From the NCBI GenBank assembly GCA_023399295.1, contig JAEWQF010000029.1, positions 1 through 25,457 of the forward strand: 25,457 bases of DNA. Direction: 5' to 3'. Position numbers and translations under genes: made by a program. The notes beneath the pieces are model-generated. The model worked only from the letters and a program-made list of their open reading frames with translations. It did no database searches and was not told the DNA's origin. This stretch comes from Bacteroidota bacterium (GTDB taxonomy: Bacteria > Bacteroidota > Bacteroidia > Bacteroidales > Dysgonomonadaceae). The stretch's first letter is position 1. Each line of letters opens with the position of its first letter. Shown piece by piece: positions 22,929-25,457 of this stretch.

Positions 22929-23624
22929 TTAGGTTGTCGGGAAGATCTTGTTTTTGGCTGTGGTGGCCACGAACTCTTTCAGGTAATGGGGTTCGAAGTA
23001 GGCTGAATCGACGAACCGCTTTTCACGGAAAGCCTGTTCCGCCAGTGCCACCATGCCTGATGCCAGGGGATGGATCTCTTCCAGAAAATGCGCATGGGGA
23101 TGGGCAATCACACCGCGACACTTGTCGGCCCCGTTGCCGAAGAACCAGACCTTGTGTTGTGACAGCATATCATGATAACTCTCCCCCTCGACAATATCGG
23201 CGGAAGTAGGACGCATCGTTTCAAGTGATGGGCTGAAGAAGGTGGCATAGACCTCCATGCGGCGGGCATCGATCATGGGACAGAGCAGATCATCCTCCCC
23301 TACCCGGCCGGCGACCATCGAGGCCATCACCAGGGGTGTGGGGAGCGCGATCAACGGGATGCCCAGCCCGTAGCTGAGTCCCTTTGCCTCCGAAACGCCG
23401 ATGCGCAAACCGGTATAGGAACCGGGACCGCTGCTCACAGCAATGGCATCGAGTGTGATCTTCTCTTTGCGCACATGGGTCATGATCTCCTCTACAAACA
23501 GGCCCAACAGGGTGGCGTGCGACTGCTCCCGGAACTCCTCACGGGTGATCAGCAGCTCCCCGTCGCGCGACAGGGCACAGGAACAGGCGGGTGTGGCCGT
23601 TTCAATGGAAAGGATGGTGCACAT
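22929..23624 (-). CDS. tsaB: tRNA threonylcarbamoyladenosine biosynthesis protein TsaB
   Basis: 231 aa, ASKHA-fold protein of the YeaZ/TsaB family. It partners TsaD and TsaE in making t6A37 of ANN-decoding tRNAs. Motifs: MCTILSIETATPACSCAL (phosphate-1-like strand), the hallmark SSGPGSYTGLRIG (64-76) and GLSYGLGIPLIALPTPLVMA, with LCPMIDARRMEVYATFF further on. The length is normal. A TATCTTTG box lies at 23707-23700 on the minus strand. Confidence 0.94.
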   Translation of the reverse strand: MCTILSIETATPACSCALSRDGELLITREEFREQSHATLLGLFVEEIMTHVRKEKITLDAIAVSSGPGSYTGLRIGVSEAKGLSYGLGIPLIALPTPLVMASMVAGRVGEDDLLCPMIDARRMEVYATFFSPSLETMRPTSADIVEGESYHDMLSQHKVWFFGNGADKCRGVIAHPHAHFLEEIHPLASGMVALAEQAFREKRFVDSAYFEPHYLKEFVATTAKNKIFPTT

Positions 23625-23699
23625 GCTTCAATATCAGTCTTATTAATCAGTTCTTGATGACGGCTCTTGTAGACAGCCGGGGTCTCAATACAGCAGGCG

Positions 23700-23707
23700 C
23701 AAAGATA
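23700..23707 (-). promoter_or_regulatory. -7 promoter box of tsaB
   Basis: TATCTTTG on the minus strand, about 75 bp before the tsaB start codon. It abuts the terminator of the RNA-binding protein gene, with no clear -33 box. Confidence 0.45.
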
Positions 23708-23738
23708 CAAAAAAAAACTGCATCACGATGGATGCAGT
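23708..23738 (-). terminator. Terminator of the RRM protein gene
   Basis: ACTGCATC (23717-23724) pairs with GATGCAGT (23731-23738) around a 6-nt loop. On the minus strand it is followed by a run of nine T (23717-23709), a textbook intrinsic terminator 26 bp after the stop. Confidence 0.85.
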
Positions 23739-23763
23739 TCTTTTCTAAAACTATGGGCGCTTC

Positions 23764-24078
23764 TTAGTACCTGTTTGTTCTTTCGCGATTTCCGTAACCA
23801 CCGCGGTTGTTGTTGCGGGGACGGTCACCACCTTCGGTACGGGGACGTGCTACTGATACAGAGAGCGTACGTCCGTCGTATTCTGCATCGTTCAGTTCTT
23901 CAATGGCATGCTGTCCTTCTTCGTCGTTGGACATTTCAACAAAACCGTAACCTTTTGAGCGACGGGTTTCACGATCGGTAATAATCTTCGCTGAGGATAC
24001 TTCACCATACTCCTCAAACAGTTCTTTTAAATCGGCGTCAGTAATCTGATAACTTAAGCCAGCTACGAAAATGTTCAT
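23764..24078 (-). CDS. RRM-domain RNA-binding protein
   Basis: 104 aa. A single RNA recognition motif covers residues 2-80: RNP2 NIFVAGLSY, RNP1 KGYGFVEM (42-49), with the ELFEEYGEVSSAKIITD segment between. The C-terminus is short, Arg/Gly/Asn-rich and disordered (RPRNNNRGGYGNRERTNRY). Bacteroidetes carry several such small Rbp proteins, and in Bacteroides they are implicated in post-transcriptional control, including of polysaccharide-use genes. The gene is single, with its own promoter and terminator. The leader of about 120 nt is very A/T-rich. Confidence 0.92.
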   Translation of the reverse strand: MNIFVAGLSYQITDADLKELFEEYGEVSSAKIITDRETRRSKGYGFVEMSNDEEGQHAIEELNDAEYDGRTLSVSVARPRTEGGDRPRNNNRGGYGNRERTNRY

Positions 24079-24205
24079 GTAAAATAATTAAAATAAAAAA
24101 TAAAAAAAAATTAGTGCAGAAGTCTTTAGATGAGAGAAGTTAGAAATGACTTGACATTGGTGTGAAGTAAATATTTAACGGCCCGCAAAAAAACCTTTTG
24201 CCCGA

Positions 24206-24235
24206 CAAAGATAGATATAAAATAGTTGTGACAAA
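24206..24235 (-). promoter_or_regulatory. Promoter of the RRM protein gene
   Basis: On the minus strand: TTTG (24235-24232), 18-bp spacer, TATCTTTG (24213-24206). It lies directly after the upstream terminator. Confidence 0.6.
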
Positions 24236-24267
24236 ATATTTTAGGCGAAAATTGCAAGAAAAAACGA

Positions 24268-24303
24268 AAAATAAGGGGAATTGGACCCAATTCCCCTTAT
24301 TTT
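24268..24303 (-). terminator. 17-bp perfect hairpin, terminator of the M3 peptidase gene
   Basis: AAAATAAGGGGAATTGG (24268-24284) is perfectly complementary to CCAATTCCCCTTATTTT (24287-24303). The A/T ends give U-runs on both strands, so it could act in both directions. It is about 270 bp after the peptidase stop; the gap 24079-24571 otherwise holds the RRM promoter and the tandem repeat. Confidence 0.8.
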
Positions 24304-24427
24304 CACCGGATTTAAGAAAAAACCACAAGCATTTTCAGCTATAAGATATCGGTTTTTATACTTTAGTTTTGGGTTGAGGTTCAAAACCATAAACTATGAA
24401 CAACGAACTTCATACTTATCAACCCAC

Positions 24428-24543
24428 TAACCTACAAACCTACTAACTAACTAACCTACTAACCTACTAACCTACTAACCTACTAACCTACTAACCTACT
24501 AACCTACTAACCTACTAACCTACTAACCTACTAACCTACTAAC
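24428..24543. repeat. AACCTACT 8-bp tandem repeat, 11 perfect copies
   Basis: Eleven identical AACCTACT units fill 24453-24540, preceded by diverged units from 24428 (CTAACCTACAAACC, CTAACTAACTAA). The array ends 31 bp from the stop codon of the M3 peptidase gene. No protein-coding potential. Confidence 0.95.
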
Positions 24544-24571
24544 GTTCCAACCTCGAACGATGCACGAATTT

Positions 24572-25456
24572 TCAATTCACGCCGCTTCGTTTGAGCAGGG
24601 CCTCTACCGAAGGCTCCTGACCGCGGAAACGCTTGTAGAGTTCCATCGGCTCCTCGGTGTTGCCACGCTCCAGGATGTTGCGTCGGAACGAGTCGGCCGT
24701 AGCCTTGTCGAAGATGCCGTTTTGCTTGAAGAGTGAGAAGGCATCGGCATCCATCACCTCGGCCCACTTGTAGCTGTAGTAACCGGCGGCGTAACCTCCG
24801 GAGAAGATATGACCGAAAGAGGTGGACATACAAGCTTCAGGCACCACCGGTAACAGTTGCACACGTTCCATCGCCTCCTGCTCGAACACGGGCACATCAC
24901 CCGTAAATGGCTCGTTGAGGGAGTGCCACGCCATGTCGAGGTATCCGAAGGAGAGCTGGCGCAGCGTCAGGTAGCCCACGTTGTAGTTGGAGGCATCGAT
25001 GATCTTCTGCAGCAGTGCGTCGGGCATCTTCTCTCCCGTCTCGTAGTGGAAGGCGAACCGGTCGAGGTACTCCTTCTCGGTGAGCCAGTTCTCCATGATC
25101 TGGGAGGGCAGCTCCACAAAATCACGGTAGACGCTCGTACCGGAAAGGGTTTCGTAGGTGCCGCGTGCCAACATGCCGTGGAGGGCATGGCCAAACTCAT
25201 GCAGGAAGGTCTCCACCTCGTCGAAGGTGAGCAATGCCGGCTTGCTGTCGGTGGGACGGGTGAAGTTCATCACGATGGTGATGTGGGGGCGGCTGTCGAT
25301 GCCATCTCGCACATACTGGCTTTTGAAGGCGGACATCCAGGCGCCGGAACGCTTGCCGTCGCGCGGGTGGAAGTCGGTGTAGAGCACCGATAGGAAGTCG
25401 CCCTTCTCATCCAGCACGTCGAAGGCCTCCACCTCGGGGTGGTAGACCTGTATGTC
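24572..25456 (-). CDS. dcp: M3 family zinc metallopeptidase (Dcp-like), C-terminal part
   Basis: The frame is open to the right edge of the window (DIQVYHPEVEAFDV...), so the N-terminal half of the enzyme lies outside; about 294 residues are visible. The zinc motif HEFGH sits at 25187-25201 within FLHEFGHALHGML. Also seen are DFVELPSQIMENW (with the third zinc ligand expected just after the HExxH), FGHIFSGGYAAGYYSYKWAEVMDADAFSLF and RRNILERGNTEEPMELYKRFRG, all typical of M3A peptidyl-dipeptidases. Dcp removes C-terminal dipeptides from oligopeptides; oligopeptidase A is the alternative reading. Confidence 0.9.
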   Translation of the reverse strand, partial: DIQVYHPEVEAFDVLDEKGDFLSVLYTDFHPRDGKRSGAWMSAFKSQYVRDGIDSRPHITIVMNFTRPTDSKPALLTFDEVETFLHEFGHALHGMLARGTYETLSGTSVYRDFVELPSQIMENWLTEKEYLDRFAFHYETGEKMPDALLQKIIDASNYNVGYLTLRQLSFGYLDMAWHSLNEPFTGDVPVFEQEAMERVQLLPVVPEACMSTSFGHIFSGGYAAGYYSYKWAEVMDADAFSLFKQNGIFDKATADSFRRNILERGNTEEPMELYKRFRGQEPSVEALLKRSGVN

Positions 25457-25457
25457 G

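Overview
The window looks like chromosomal DNA from a member of the Bacteroidales, possibly a Dysgonomonadaceae such as Proteiniphilum or Petrimonas. The genus is a guess from general gene content and not something the sequence proves. The evidence for the order is a SusC/SusD pair, a GH97 enzyme, a UpxY-type NusG paralog, membrane-anchored AraC-type regulation, and many promoters of the Bacteroidetes type (TTTG, 18-21 bp, TAnnTTTG).

Left third (1-14605): a polysaccharide utilisation region. It holds the end of a clan-A-like glycoside hydrolase, a GH26 beta-mannanase lipoprotein, a small cysteine-rich protein, a convergent GH97 alpha-galactosidase/glucosidase, and a susC-susD operon closed by a strong terminator. 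After these come a short minus-strand block (UpxY-like antiterminator, then a tiny HTH-like protein), an outer-membrane beta-barrel gene, and a divergent membrane AraC regulator followed 23 bp later by a secreted alpha/beta-hydrolase esterase. GH26, GH97 and an esterase next to susCD suggest an (acetylated) galactomannan or glucomannan target. This is inference.

Middle (14606-18623): tRNA-Val(GAC), an acyltransferase-3 membrane protein, then an AT-rich patch. The patch has an AAA ATPase/DUF4143 gene, a transposase remnant and the 3' tail of an Eco57I-like restriction-modification gene, and it ends at the 3' side of tRNA-Asp(GTC). It looks like an eroded island.

Right third (18624-25457): housekeeping genes. 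These are an S9 dipeptidyl-peptidase lipoprotein, a LolD-like ABC ATPase, pdxH, tsaB, an RRM RNA-binding protein and the C-terminal half of an M3 peptidase.

The most interesting signals are regulatory or repetitive. A 20-bp direct repeat with 21-bp period overlaps the promoter of the AraC-type gene. A tandem repeat duplicates a promoter -7 box before the AAA ATPase. Short tandem repeats, different at each locus, sit at the 3' ends of several minus-strand genes. An orphan UpxY/mini-HTH pair has a structured leader.
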